Shown piece by piece: positions 1 through 8,598 of a stretch of 63,795 nucleotides of DNA; within the stretch, counting starts at the first letter, position 1, and every line of letters begins with the position of its first letter. The stretch covers positions 1 to 63,795 of the forward strand of contig DATMPC010000076.1 of NCBI GenBank assembly GCA_035567895.1, written 5' to 3'. The translations under genes and the position numbers were made by a program. The notes beneath the pieces are model-generated. The model saw only the letters and a list, made by a program, of their open reading frames with translations. It was not told where the DNA came from and searched no databases. The DNA is from Terriglobales bacterium (GTDB taxonomy: Bacteria > Acidobacteriota > Terriglobia > Terriglobales > Acidobacteriaceae).

Positions 1-869
1 ACTGCCATTAGCAGAAGCTTTAGAGCACGCGCGCTGTCTCCGACCATGTATTCCACCAGTGGGCGCGCGCCCATTTGTGCGTTGTTCTTGTTTGAATTCG
101 GATACTGTGCAGATAAGTCTTGCGCGATGGTAGTCACGTCCGCTGTGGCTTGGACTCTGCTTACGCCCGGCTTTAACCGTCCGATTACTTCGAGGAAGTG
201 GGCGCCGCGCTGCTCAGTCACGACAGATTCTCCCGGCTCATCTGGCTCCGAGAGCTTGGAGAAAGTCGTCCAGAGATCGATTGCGCGCGACCGTATGGGG
301 AACTGAAAGCCTTCTGGCATCACTCCAATGATGGTGTAGCTGCGCCCGCTCAGCGTTACAAAGCGTCCCATGACTCCATGATCGGAGTTGAATTGTCTTG
401 CCCAAAATTGGTGGCTCAAAACGATCACGTGATGGCCAGGCTGATCTTCGTCGCGGGCAAAGCTGCGGCCTAGCGTGGGTTGCACACCCAGGACGTTGAA
501 GAAACCAGCCGAAGCAATCTCGGTAGAAACGTGGACTGGTTCACCTACGCCGGTCAGTGTGTAGTCATTATTGGTGTGGGTGGCAACATCGGTGAATGAG
601 CGATTGCGGTCACGCACGTCGCGAAAATCAGGATAGGAAAAAGAGGATGGAGTAGGCACTCCACCTCGTATATTCAGTGTTTCGACGGCGACCAGCCCCT
701 CTGGTTCTGGAAAAGGAAGAGGACGCAGCAGGACGTTGTATACAACGGTGAACATCGCCGTGTTGGCGCCAATCCCAAGCGCCAGCGTGGCAATTGCCAC
801 AAGCGCGAAACCGCGCGACTTCAGGATCGTGCGAAAGCCAAAACGCAAGTCTTGTAGAAGGCGTCCCAT
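1..869 (-). CDS. ADOP-family MacB/FtsX-like permease, N-terminal part
   Basis: The gene runs off the left edge, so only the first 289 residues are visible. It starts MGRLLQDLRFGFRTILKSRG, the typical amphipathic beginning of acidobacterial duplicated orphan permeases. One hydrophobic segment follows (about residues 20-42, ending GIGANTAMF), then NVLLRPLPFPEPEGLV and the start of a MacB-type periplasmic core domain. Full-length relatives are about 800 residues with two FtsX-like halves and no fused ATPase. AGGAGA lies about 11 bases before the ATG and supports this start. The transported substrate cannot be told; these proteins are usually linked loosely to export or lipoprotein handling. The family call is firm; the function is inferred only from the family. 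Confidence 0.85.
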   Translation of the reverse strand, partial: MGRLLQDLRFGFRTILKSRGFALVAIATLALGIGANTAMFTVVYNVLLRPLPFPEPEGLVAVETLNIRGGVPTPSSFSYPDFRDVRDRNRSFTDVATHTNNDYTLTGVGEPVHVSTEIASAGFFNVLGVQPTLGRSFARDEDQPGHHVIVLSHQFWARQFNSDHGVMGRFVTLSGRSYTIIGVMPEGFQFPIRSRAIDLWTTFSKLSEPDEPGESVVTEQRGAHFLEVIGRLKPGVSRVQATADVTTIAQDLSAQYPNSNKNNAQMGARPLVEYMVGDSARALKLLLMA

Positions 870-1169
870 GCGGTGTTCTTCTCCTGACTGGAGGTAGGAG
901 ATAAAGTGAGCACGTGTGAGCCCCTAGGATCGCTTCAGCAAGCTATTGATTTTGCGAGATCGGCGGAAGGCTGATGCGTGTTCGCTTCGGAGTTAGCGTG
1001 CAGTGGTGGGAATTTCTGTTCGGAAGCAGACAAGAAATCAGGCAAGAAGTCAGGACCTGCGGCCGGCCTCGGCCGGGTTTAGGTCTCCGGACACTCAAAA
1101 TCTAAGGGATCTGCGTGCTTTGTCGGGTTCAAACACCCGCGCGGGGCGCGCGTCGGTCCTCAGTCCAGA
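870..1169. other. Intergenic gap between permease and hopanoid operon
   Basis: No convincing gene is seen on either strand. The only structure is a short GC-rich inverted repeat at about 1060-1075 (CGGCCG / CGGCCG), about 95 bases past the end of the unknown gene on the minus strand; it lacks a following T-run on either strand. The permease ribosome-binding site lies at the left end. Confidence 0.5.
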
Positions 1170-1616
1170 CTATTCGAGAACTTCAGGCGTGATCTGGATA
1201 TTTTTCTCGCCGGCGGCGCGTTTTTCCCAATACTTCTTAACCCACGCTTCGAAGCTCTTACCGGCCGCGGGATCACGATCGCTGAACTTGAGCGCCGCGA
1301 TATCGGAGTAGGGAACCGACACCTTTTCGCGGGCGCCCGCAGGAATTACTCTCACGAAGGAATTCCTCAATGAGGTACTGGTCCGACGATCAAAGACGTA
1401 GCCTTCGAGCTTGCTTCCATCTTTGCGAGTGATGGTAATGTCGCCGCGGTAGTCGAACGCTTTTTCCAGCGCCTGGCGAATGTCGTTCTCCCTGGCAAGC
1501 TGCGGAATCCAGCCTTCGAGTCGCTCGTGCGCTGTACCCGGGGATACTTCGAGCGCCTCAGGATTCATGGGGGCTTGCTGCTGCTCGGAAGTTGTTGGTT
1601 GGGGCTCTCCGCTCAT
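1170..1616 (-). CDS. Conserved-looking protein of unknown function, last gene of the hopanoid operon
   Basis: A 148-residue soluble protein that I do not recognise. It has a polar, Gln/Pro-rich first 25 residues, then a compact segment with a beta-rich core (about residues 55-110, containing [17 protein letters not shown] and [15 protein letters not shown]) and a basic, helical tail ([18 protein letters not shown]). No signal peptide or membrane segment is seen. The ATG overlaps the stop codon of hpnH in an ATGA arrangement, so translation is probably coupled and the two products are made together. The beta core with a small-ligand look ([10 protein letters not shown], then FVRVIPAG) resembles Sm-like or PilZ-like small barrels only vaguely; I would not name it. 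Its position suggests a role linked to hopanoid tailoring. Confidence 0.8.
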   Translation of the reverse strand: MSGEPQPTTSEQQQAPMNPEALEVSPGTAHERLEGWIPQLARENDIRQALEKAFDYRGDITITRKDGSKLEGYVFDRRTSTSLRNSFVRVIPAGAREKVSVPYSDIAALKFSDRDPAAGKSFEAWVKKYWEKRAAGEKNIQITPEVLE

Positions 1617-2737
1617 GCCCGGCTCTCCTCCAGTTCGCTTGCGTCAGTTTCAATCTGGATCAGAGGGTTGAAAGTATGAACTGGGCGCACCGGCTCATTT
1701 AAGAGCTTGAGCGCGCTCTCGTCGTCGTAGTGCGAGAAGGTGGCGCGAATCGTTCGCATGAATCCGGCGAGGGAGCCGAAGGTGTCGCTCACCGCAGAGG
1801 CCTCATATCCGCTGTGTACCATGCAGTTCGCACAGCGTGGATTTCCCGATTCAGTACCATAGTTGTGCCACTCAGTGGCTTCCATCAGTTCCTGGAAAGT
1901 ATCGGCGTAGCCGTCCTGAAGCAGGTAGCAAGGCTTCTGCCAGCCAAAGATGTTGAAGGTCGGCATGCCCCACGGTGTACAGGCGTAATGCTGTTTGCCC
2001 ATCAGGAACTCTAGAAACAGCGGTGATTGATTGAAGCGCCAGCTCTTTTTGCGGTTCGACAGAATTCCGCGGAAAAGGCGGCGGATGCGGGCGCGTCCGA
2101 GAAAGTGTTTTTGGTCGGGTGCTTTGTCGTAGGAGTAGCCTGGTGAGAGCATCATGCTCTCGACGCCGAGCTGCATCATTTCGTCAAAGTGAGCGCGGAC
2201 GCTGTTCGGGTCGGCGCCGTCGAAGAGCGTCGTATTCGTGGTCACGCGGAATCCACGCTTGACAGCTTCCTTAATGCCTTCAATCGCGATTTCGTATCCA
2301 CCCTCGCGGCAGACAGAGAAATCATGATGCTCGCGTTGTCCATCGACGTGGACTGAGAACGTCAGGTACTTGCTCGGCTTGAACAGATCGAGCTTCTCTT
2401 TCAGCAAGAGGGCATTGGTGCAGAGATAGATGTATTTCTTGCGAGCGATCAGGCCGTCGACGATCTTCTCGATCTCGGTATGCATGAGCGGCTCGCCGCC
2501 CGGAATGCTAACGACCGGTGCTCCGCACTCGTCGACTGCGCGGAAGCATTCTTCCGGCGTGAGCTGTTGCTTCAGGATGTGTGCCGGATATTGGATTTTG
2601 CCGCATCCAGCGCAAGCGAGGTTACAGCGGAAGAGCGGTTCGAGCATGAGGACGAGCGGATAACGCTTGCGTCCAGCGAGCTTCTGCTTCAGGACGTAAG
2701 TTGAAACCGTCCACATCTGTGAAATTGGTCCCGCCAA
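1613..2737 (-). CDS. hpnH: Adenosyl-hopene transferase HpnH (radical SAM)
   Basis: A 374-residue radical S-adenosylmethionine enzyme. HpnH joins the 5'-deoxyadenosyl group to hopene (diploptene), giving adenosylhopane, the first step in making side-chain-extended bacteriohopanepolyols. The CxxxCxxC cluster motif is C38, C42, C45 in [16 protein letters not shown], followed by the SAM-binding GGEPLM stretch near residue 77. A C-terminal region with further cysteines ([15 protein letters not shown]) matches the SPASM-like tail of the family. Length and start fit HpnH well. The gene lies 48 bases after shc and overlaps the next gene by 4 bases, so the enzyme that makes the substrate is encoded just upstream. 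The protein is expected at the cytoplasmic face of the inner membrane. Confidence 0.95.
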   Translation of the reverse strand: MAGPISQMWTVSTYVLKQKLAGRKRYPLVLMLEPLFRCNLACAGCGKIQYPAHILKQQLTPEECFRAVDECGAPVVSIPGGEPLMHTEIEKIVDGLIARKKYIYLCTNALLLKEKLDLFKPSKYLTFSVHVDGQREHHDFSVCREGGYEIAIEGIKEAVKRGFRVTTNTTLFDGADPNSVRAHFDEMMQLGVESMMLSPGYSYDKAPDQKHFLGRARIRRLFRGILSNRKKSWRFNQSPLFLEFLMGKQHYACTPWGMPTFNIFGWQKPCYLLQDGYADTFQELMEATEWHNYGTESGNPRCANCMVHSGYEASAVSDTFGSLAGFMRTIRATFSHYDDESALKLLNEPVRPVHTFNPLIQIETDASELEESRA

Positions 2738-2785
2738 AGTGCCCTCAAGTTCTCGGCGAGCATCCGCTCGCCCGAAATAAAAAAC

Positions 2786-4759
2786 CTACGTCAACAGCGA
2801 GTCTGCTTGTAGCCGCTCGCTGCTCACCGTTTTCCCGTACGCGGTCAATGCGATCAGTGGAAAGTACGCACGATAGAGGTGGTACGCGAGATAGAACACC
2901 CGCGGGAAGCCCGTTCCTGTGTACTCAGGCTCGTCCCACCCTCCATCTTTCCGTTGAGTCCGCAGCAGGTATGCTACACCGCGAGCCACGGCATCACTGC
3001 GCGTGTCGCCTGCCGCGAGAAGTCCCATAATGGCCCACGCCGTTTGCGATGGAGTGCTTGCGCCAATTCCCTTGGTCGTGGGCTCATCATACGACATGCA
3101 GCTCTCGCCCCATCCACCGTCGGGATTCTGATACATGCGCAGCCATTCTGCAGCCTGCTGAATGCAAGGCTCGTGATTATCGACTCCGATGGCTTCGAGT
3201 CCACGCAGCACCAGCATAGTGCCGTAGATGTAATTGACACCCCAGCGCCCAAACCAGGAGCCGTCGGATTCTTGTTCCCGTTTCAGGAATTCAATTGCGC
3301 GTTTGACGCGTGCATCGTTCTGTGTGTAGCCATAGGTCGCCAGACACTCAAGAATGCGGCCAGTGATGTCCACCGTTGCCGGATCGAGCATCGCGTTGTG
3401 ATCGGCGAACGGGATGTTCTGAAACACCATCTTGTCGTTGTCTTTGTCAAACGATGCCCATCCACCATTCTTGCACTGCATGGAGAACATCCAGTCGATC
3501 GCACGCTGCACCGATTCGTGCTGATAGCGCTCGTTCGGCACCTGAATCTTGCTCAAGCCAAGAACGACCATCGCCGTATCGTCGACGTCGGGATAGAACT
3601 CGTTGTTGAACTCAAAGTACCAACCGGCGGGCGCAATGTTCTTGACCTTAACCGCCCAATCGCCCTTGTGTGTTACCTGTTTCTGCAGCAGCCATTCACC
3701 CACTGCAACCATGCGCGGATCGGTGGGCGGCACGCCAGCTTCGCCGAGCGCGAACGCGGCATACGCTGTGTCCCACACTGGAGACTTGCACGGTAGCATG
3801 CGGAATGTATCTTCTTCCTCGATGCCCAACGCTTCGAACTCGTCGATGGCGCGAATTACTTGTGGATCGTCGGTCGAGTAACCCAGGCAGCGCAGCGCGA
3901 TGATGGAGTTCATGATCGCCGGATAGATCGCTGCCAAGCCATCACTCATCTCCATGCGCTCAAGCATCCACTTCTCTGCTTTCTTCAGCGCGATCGAGCG
4001 CAGCGGGCGCACATGCACTCGCTCGAACCAGTGAGTGAGACGGTCCAGCACGAGGAAGAAATTACGCCAGCTGACGAGCTTTTCGCTCCACTTCAAATGG
4101 AGATCAGTATTGTGACGGCCGGCAGGAAATAGCTCGTCAATCCCCATTTCGTCGGGAATTTTCTTGAATGGTTTTTTTGCGTAAGCGATCGACAGCGGCA
4201 CGAGGATTCCCCGTGACCATGAGGAAATCTCGTAAATATTGAACCAGAACCAAGTCGGGAATAGCACGATCTCCGGAGGAATTGCCGGCACCGCATCATA
4301 GTCGTACTGGCCGAGGAAACATAAGTAAATCTTGGTGAAGGTGTTGGCTGCGGTTACGCCGCCAAGGTTCTCGATGCACTCCCGCGCTCGTACCAAAATG
4401 GGATCATCGGCTTTGTAGCCTGTGAGTTTCAGCCCAAAATAAGCTTTCACGGTGGCGCTTACGTTGGACGGCCCGCCATAGTAAATGGGCCAGCCGCCGT
4501 CTTCGTTCTGGTGACGCAGAATCTCACGCGCGGCCTTTTGCAGGCGCACTTCATCGCGCGTTCCCAAAAGGGTATGCAGCAGGATGTAATCGGATTCGAG
4601 GGTTGTGTCGGCTTCGAGTTCGCCGGACCAGTATCCTTCCGGCTCTTGAGCTGCGAAGAGGAGTCTTCGCGCGCCGTCCACCGCCGCGGCTACGCGGCTG
4701 GCGATGTCATCGATCTTGCCAAACACCATCTGCACAGGGCGACGGGGGATTTCGTCCAT
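2786..4759 (-). CDS. shc: Squalene-hopene cyclase
   Basis: A 657-residue class II triterpene cyclase, the usual length for this enzyme. It folds squalene into hopene/hopanol in one step at the membrane. The catalytic acid motif DVDDTA is at about residue 390. QW-type repeats that brace the alpha-toroid fold are visible along the chain: QNEDGGWPIYYGG (near 86), QCKNGGWASFD (near 428), ESDGSWFGRWG (near 495), QNPDGGWGESCMS (near 548) and QRKDGGWDEPEYTG (near 608). The gene follows ispH after only 7 bases and precedes hpnH, so isoprenoid supply, cyclisation and adenosylation are in one operon. An alternative name is hpnF. Confidence 0.96.
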   Translation of the reverse strand: MDEIPRRPVQMVFGKIDDIASRVAAAVDGARRLLFAAQEPEGYWSGELEADTTLESDYILLHTLLGTRDEVRLQKAAREILRHQNEDGGWPIYYGGPSNVSATVKAYFGLKLTGYKADDPILVRARECIENLGGVTAANTFTKIYLCFLGQYDYDAVPAIPPEIVLFPTWFWFNIYEISSWSRGILVPLSIAYAKKPFKKIPDEMGIDELFPAGRHNTDLHLKWSEKLVSWRNFFLVLDRLTHWFERVHVRPLRSIALKKAEKWMLERMEMSDGLAAIYPAIMNSIIALRCLGYSTDDPQVIRAIDEFEALGIEEEDTFRMLPCKSPVWDTAYAAFALGEAGVPPTDPRMVAVGEWLLQKQVTHKGDWAVKVKNIAPAGWYFEFNNEFYPDVDDTAMVVLGLSKIQVPNERYQHESVQRAIDWMFSMQCKNGGWASFDKDNDKMVFQNIPFADHNAMLDPATVDITGRILECLATYGYTQNDARVKRAIEFLKREQESDGSWFGRWGVNYIYGTMLVLRGLEAIGVDNHEPCIQQAAEWLRMYQNPDGGWGESCMSYDEPTTKGIGASTPSQTAWAIMGLLAAGDTRSDAVARGVAYLLRTQRKDGGWDEPEYTGTGFPRVFYLAYHLYRAYFPLIALTAYGKTVSSERLQADSLLT

Positions 4760-4766
4760 AGCTTAC

Positions 4767-5753
4767 TTATTCCGCAGCGACGGCAGTCGTGGAGGGCGCG
4801 GCGTGAATTGCGGCCACGATCTCCGGCGGGAGTCCAAAACGAACGTTCTCCGCCATAATTTCGACTTCCTCGACGCGGTTGAAGCCCTCCTTTGTGGAGA
4901 GATACCCAACCACTTCTTCCACCAGGCACTCCGGAGCCGAGGCTCCGGCTGTGAGCGCGACCGTTTTTACATCCTCGAGCCACTCCGGACGAATCGCGCG
5001 GAAGTTCTCAATCAAATACGCAGGAGTCTCGAGCCGAGTTGCAACTTCTACCAGTCGGTTCGAATTCGAGCTGTTCTCGGAGCCGACAACCAGCAATAGA
5101 TCCGCCTGCGGTGCTACGTTTTTCACGGCAATCTGCCGATTTTCGGTTGCGTAGCAGATGTCTTGTGCGTGGGGACCATGAATCTTTGGGAACTTGCGCT
5201 TCAGGGCCTCGATAATGTCTTTGGCTTCGTCGAGCGAGAGTGTGGTCTGTGTGAGATAAGCAACGCGCTCTGGATCGGGGACATGAACCTGCTCGACCTC
5301 CGCCGGGGAACTCACAACCTGAGTCACATCAGGAGCTTCGCCAAGGGTACCGATAATTTCATCGTGATCCCGATGTCCAACGAGGATCAGCGAATTACCC
5401 TGCTTGGCAAACTTGATGGCCTCCACGTGGACCTTGGTTACAAGCGGACACGTTGCGTCAATAACCTTGAGCTTTCTCGCCTTGCTGGCCTCGCGAACCT
5501 CAGGAGCTACGCCATGGGCGCTGTAGATGACCCGCGCTCCCTCCGGAACGTCCTCGACGCTGTCGACGAAAATTGCCCCTTTTTCCGCTAGATCATCGAC
5601 GACATAGCGGTTGTGAACGATCTCTTTGCGGACGTAAATCGGGGCGCCGAAGGTCTCCAGCGCAATGCGGACGATGTCGATCGCGCGCACCACACCGGCG
5701 CAGAATCCCCTGGGCTTCAGCAGCAGGACTGTCTTGTCAGAATTGGGGGTCAT
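4767..5753 (-). CDS. ispH: 4-hydroxy-3-methylbut-2-enyl diphosphate reductase IspH (LytB)
   Basis: A 328-residue iron-sulfur enzyme that carries out the last step of the MEP pathway, reducing HMBPP to IPP and DMAPP. The three cluster cysteines are visible: C18 in GFCAGVVRAID, one in DATCPLVTKVH (near 105) and one in DICYATENRQ (near 200). Conserved histidines are in EIVHNRYVV, IYSAHGVAP and LVGHRDHDE. Length is normal. It is the first gene of the run ispH-shc-hpnH, which makes sense because the MEP pathway feeds squalene synthesis. The short tail after residue 310 is Ala/Thr-rich and has no known role. Confidence 0.96.
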   Translation of the reverse strand: MTPNSDKTVLLLKPRGFCAGVVRAIDIVRIALETFGAPIYVRKEIVHNRYVVDDLAEKGAIFVDSVEDVPEGARVIYSAHGVAPEVREASKARKLKVIDATCPLVTKVHVEAIKFAKQGNSLILVGHRDHDEIIGTLGEAPDVTQVVSSPAEVEQVHVPDPERVAYLTQTTLSLDEAKDIIEALKRKFPKIHGPHAQDICYATENRQIAVKNVAPQADLLLVVGSENSSNSNRLVEVATRLETPAYLIENFRAIRPEWLEDVKTVALTAGASAPECLVEEVVGYLSTKEGFNRVEEVEIMAENVRFGLPPEIVAAIHAAPSTTAVAAE

Positions 5754-5894
5754 TACCTGTCTCTAAGTATAGACGCGAATACGCAATAATCCGATTTCAA
5801 AACTACAAGGCGGAACTTGGCCAGTCAATGCAACTTCCTGAAATGGCGAGGATTAGCATTGGGCGGGGGTTATAAGGCCCTTAGTGGAGAACCT

Positions 5895-6232
5895 TTCACC
5901 ACGGAGGCACGGAGGCACGGAGCCACGGAGCCACGGAGTAAGGCTGGGTTTGCTTACAGCTAAGTCGACGATCTCGTGGGGAAACAGGTGGTGATTCGGT
6001 GGAGGTAATGCAGATCGCTAGCTGCCAAAGATTCTCCGCTAAGGCTGCTAGTTCACGCTTGTCCCACTGTCCCATCGGGTATAGGGTTTTGGGACAGTGG
6101 GACAAGGTAAAATAAGTTAGTAAAGTGTTGTAAATGTTTAGGTTATCTCATTGTTGACGTTGGGACAGAGGCTCCCTGTAAAACACGTTGTCCAAGCTCA
6201 AAACCTTTCTTCTCCGTGGCTCCGTGGTGAAA
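5895..6232. repeat. Inverted repeat unit of the CACGGAG family
   Basis: The left arm (about 5895-5940) is made of TTCACCACGGAG followed by further CACGGAG/CACGGAGC units. The right arm (about 6211-6232) is the reverse, reading CTCCGTGGCTCCGTGGTGAA, and abuts the recN stop codon. The middle holds no credible gene but contains a separate perfect hairpin at 6058-6106. The same arms recur at 9330, 12333, 62875 and 63758. The whole 5754-6232 gap between ispH and recN is explained by this unit plus about 140 bases without a visible feature. Confidence 0.8.
6058..6106. repeat. Perfect 16-bp inverted repeat (strong hairpin)
   Basis: CTTGTCCCACTGTCCC at 6058-6073 is matched exactly by GGGACAGTGGGACAAG at 6091-6106 across a 17-base spacer. 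No T-run follows on either strand at once, so it is not a classical intrinsic terminator. It lies inside the larger CACGGAG unit, downstream of recN and upstream of ispH (the ispH start is at 5753). Confidence 0.75.
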
Positions 6233-7933
6233 TTAGGCGTTTGCCTTCAGCATTTGCTCGGCGTGCTTCAAGCTTGCGTCCGTCAACTTCGCACCGCTCA
6301 ACATGCGGGCGATCTCTTCTCGACGCTCTGTGGTGTCAAGTTGGCGAATGCTCGTTTGCGTTCGGCCGCCGCATTCGTGCTTTTCGATCAGCAAATGATG
6401 GTCAGCAAACGACGCAATCTGCGGCAAGTGCGTTACGCAAATCACCTGATTATGACTACCTAAGGCCTTTAGTTTCTTGCCGACAGCTTCTGCAGCGCGT
6501 CCGCCGATGCCGGTATCGATCTCGTCAAAGACCAAAGTACGCTCAGCCGCTCGGCGTTTAGGCTTTCCGTTGCCGTTCGTTCGTGAGTGTCCAGCCTCAA
6601 CACTAGCCTTCAAAGCCAGCATTACTCGCGACAATTCGCCTCCAGAAGCGATCTTTTCGATCGGATTTAGCGGCTCTCCCAGGTTGGTTGCGATCAGATA
6701 TGCGACGGAATCAAGGCCCGAAGGCGACCAGTTTGCGTCATCTTCCGATGTCGTTACTTCGACTCGGAAGCGCGCTTTCATCGCTAATTCGTTGATTTCT
6801 GTTTCCGCTAATTTCTCTAATTTGCGCGCTGCGGCGACGCGATTGCGCGAAATTTGCTGTGTTTCGGCGAGGTAATCCTGCGCTGCAGTGGCTAATTGCT
6901 TCTTCAACGCGCGCAAAATCTCGTCACGATTCTCGACTTCGTCCAGCTTTTGCATCAGATCGGCGCAGTAAGCGAGTACTTCTTCGACGCTATTTCCGTA
7001 CTTTCGCTTCAGCCTATCGATGGTTTCCAGGCGATCTTCAAGCTCTGCCAAGCGCTCCGGAGAGGCATCAATGCCGTCGGCGTAGTCGCGAGTTGTGGCG
7101 CTAACGTCCTCGATATCCGCCCTTGCGGACTCGATAACCTTCACTGATTCGCTGAATTGAGGATCAAAACGCGCTAATTCTTCTAGCTGACGCGCAGCAG
7201 AACGCAGCGTTGCGAGCGCAGAATTGGGCGATTCGTACAGCAAGTCGTACGCTCCCATGGCTGCTGAATACAGTTTTTCGGCGTTTTGAAGGACTCTGCG
7301 CTCAGTTTCAAGGCGCAAATCCTCGCCTAATTCGAGCTTAGCGGCGTCGATTTCCTTCTTCTGGAAGCTCCACAAGTCGACTAAACGCAGCCTATCCTGC
7401 TCACTGCGCTCTAATTCTTCGATTCGCGCGCGCAGTTCGCGCCATTCCGCGTACTTTATGGCGACTAATTCGACGCTAATTCCGGCATAAGAATCCAGCA
7501 ATTTGAGCCTGGCCGGCGGATCAAACGCCAATACGGTCTCGTTTTGCGCGTGAATAGTGACCAGTTCGGGCCCCAATTGCTTCAATACTGCGACAGTTGC
7601 GGGCTGGTTATTCACCCAAACGCGGCTCTTGACGCCGATTTCCCGCTTCAATATCAGCTCTCCCGACGCGCTTTCGAGGCCGTTTGCGTCAAGTATGCGG
7701 TCGATTTGCGCGCTTTCGGCGTGAAATAAACAGCTTAAAACGGCCTTTTCTGCACCGTGGCGCACCACTTCCGGGGACGCCTTGTCACCCATAAGCAGCG
7801 CGAGTGCGTCAATCAGGATGGACTTTCCGGCGCCGGTCTCACCGGTCAGGAGGTTGAGTCCGGGCCCAAACTCGACGGTTACGTGGTCGATCACGGCGTA
7901 GTTTTCGACGGTGAGCTCGACTAGCAAAGGCAT
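6233..7933 (-). CDS. recN: DNA repair protein RecN
   Basis: A 566-residue SMC-like ATPase that acts at DNA double-strand breaks during recombinational repair. The Walker A motif GETGAGKS is at residues 31-38. The central part is helical and Glu/Arg-rich, as expected for the RecN coiled coil, and includes ELEDRLETIDRLKRKYG. The signature ASGGELSRVMLAL is near 415 and Walker B LVFDEIDTGIGG near 466. Length matches the family (about 550-570). Codon use is odd for this window: Leu is often encoded by TTA (I count at least a dozen, for example in RQLEELA, KLEKLAE, INELA, AVLSCLF), a codon that is rare in the neighbours. The stop codon touches the right arm of a CACGGAG repeat. No clear LexA-type box was seen upstream. 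Confidence 0.95.
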   Translation of the reverse strand: MPLLVELTVENYAVIDHVTVEFGPGLNLLTGETGAGKSILIDALALLMGDKASPEVVRHGAEKAVLSCLFHAESAQIDRILDANGLESASGELILKREIGVKSRVWVNNQPATVAVLKQLGPELVTIHAQNETVLAFDPPARLKLLDSYAGISVELVAIKYAEWRELRARIEELERSEQDRLRLVDLWSFQKKEIDAAKLELGEDLRLETERRVLQNAEKLYSAAMGAYDLLYESPNSALATLRSAARQLEELARFDPQFSESVKVIESARADIEDVSATTRDYADGIDASPERLAELEDRLETIDRLKRKYGNSVEEVLAYCADLMQKLDEVENRDEILRALKKQLATAAQDYLAETQQISRNRVAAARKLEKLAETEINELAMKARFRVEVTTSEDDANWSPSGLDSVAYLIATNLGEPLNPIEKIASGGELSRVMLALKASVEAGHSRTNGNGKPKRRAAERTLVFDEIDTGIGGRAAEAVGKKLKALGSHNQVICVTHLPQIASFADHHLLIEKHECGGRTQTSIRQLDTTERREEIARMLSGAKLTDASLKHAEQMLKANA

Positions 7934-8000
7934 CCTCGGGTCTCAGCGAAGCATAGCTTCATTCGAAAAACCCATCAATCGGATTCAGAGCGCGCCGTCT

Positions 8001-8500
8001 CTGTCATTCCGAGCCGCCCTGATTTTGGGCGGAGAGGAATCCCTATCGACGGCTAGAATGTCAGCCCGTGCCAGGAAGCCCGAAGGTTTACTTCGTCTAC
8101 ATCCTCGCGAGTTTGTCGGGAACTTTATACGTCGGAATCAGCAATAACGTGCAACGGCGTTCAGCAGAGCATTGGATCGGAGAATCAGGCAGTTTCACCA
8201 CGCGGTACAAAGTCGATCGCCTGGTTAATTCCAGACCTTCAGCGATGTCGTCAAAGCCATCGCGCGTGAGAAACAAATAAAGAGTTGGCGAAGGGAGAAG
8301 AAGATTGCTCTCATCAACAGCATGAATCCGTCTTGGGAAGATCTGCGGAGGACGCTGCTCGTGAAGACTCTTCTGTGACCGATCTCACAGCGCGAAGGTG
8401 ATCGGCGATACGAAATAAGAAATCTCGTCTCATGAAAGCGCATCAGTACGGTAGGGATTCCTCGTCGGCGCACAAACCGCGCCGCCTTCGGAATGACAAA
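8001..8500. mobile_element. Palindrome-bounded element carrying a GIY-YIG nuclease gene
   Basis: Two inverted arms enclose about 400 bases. The left arm (8001-8052) starts CTGTCATTCCGAGC and ends GAGGAATCCCTATCG, with an internal CCGCCC/GGGCGG hairpin. The right arm (about 8449-8500) is the reverse: GGTAGGGATTCCTC then TTCGGAATGACA, again with its own inner hairpin. The only gene inside is a GIY-YIG nuclease that is now frameshifted. A short copy with the same outer and inner arm motifs but no gene lies at 18752-18839. This arrangement resembles an autonomous/non-autonomous pair; mobility is inference. Confidence 0.6.
8068..8378 (+). pseudogene. GIY-YIG nuclease-family gene, broken by a 1-base deletion
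   Basis: Starting at a GTG, the product begins MPGSPK and continues VYFVYILASLSGTLYVGISN, the GIY-YIG signature of small single-domain nucleases of the UPF0213/YhbQ type. The reading frame then runs into unrelated codons near 8225. Shifting by one base restores the expected second half: TFSDVVKAIAREKQIKSW, then RREKKIALINSMNPSWEDL, ending at a TGA at 8376-8378. The full length would be about 103 residues, normal for this family. So either the gene has lost one base around 8225-8231 or the sequence has an error there. It sits entirely inside the inverted arms at 8001-8500. Single-domain GIY-YIG proteins may nick DNA; their biological roles are poorly known. Confidence 0.75.
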
Positions 8501-8598
8501 AGATTGCTCCGTGGGTGAAACACAAGTTCATGTACTCAAGTGGTTCTAAGACTTTGCCACACAGAGTTGCGGTTTGCTACCTTTTAGCAGAGGTGTAA

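Noticed and set aside
1003-1311. 102-codon plus-strand open frame in the first gap
   Set aside because: Its second half is antisense to the gene coupled to hpnH and its first half is Arg/Ser-rich without motif.
2879-3796. Long plus-strand open frame of 305 codons
   Set aside because: It lies antisense to squalene-hopene cyclase, whose motifs are unambiguous; the frame is a GC-codon shadow with no protein-like pattern.
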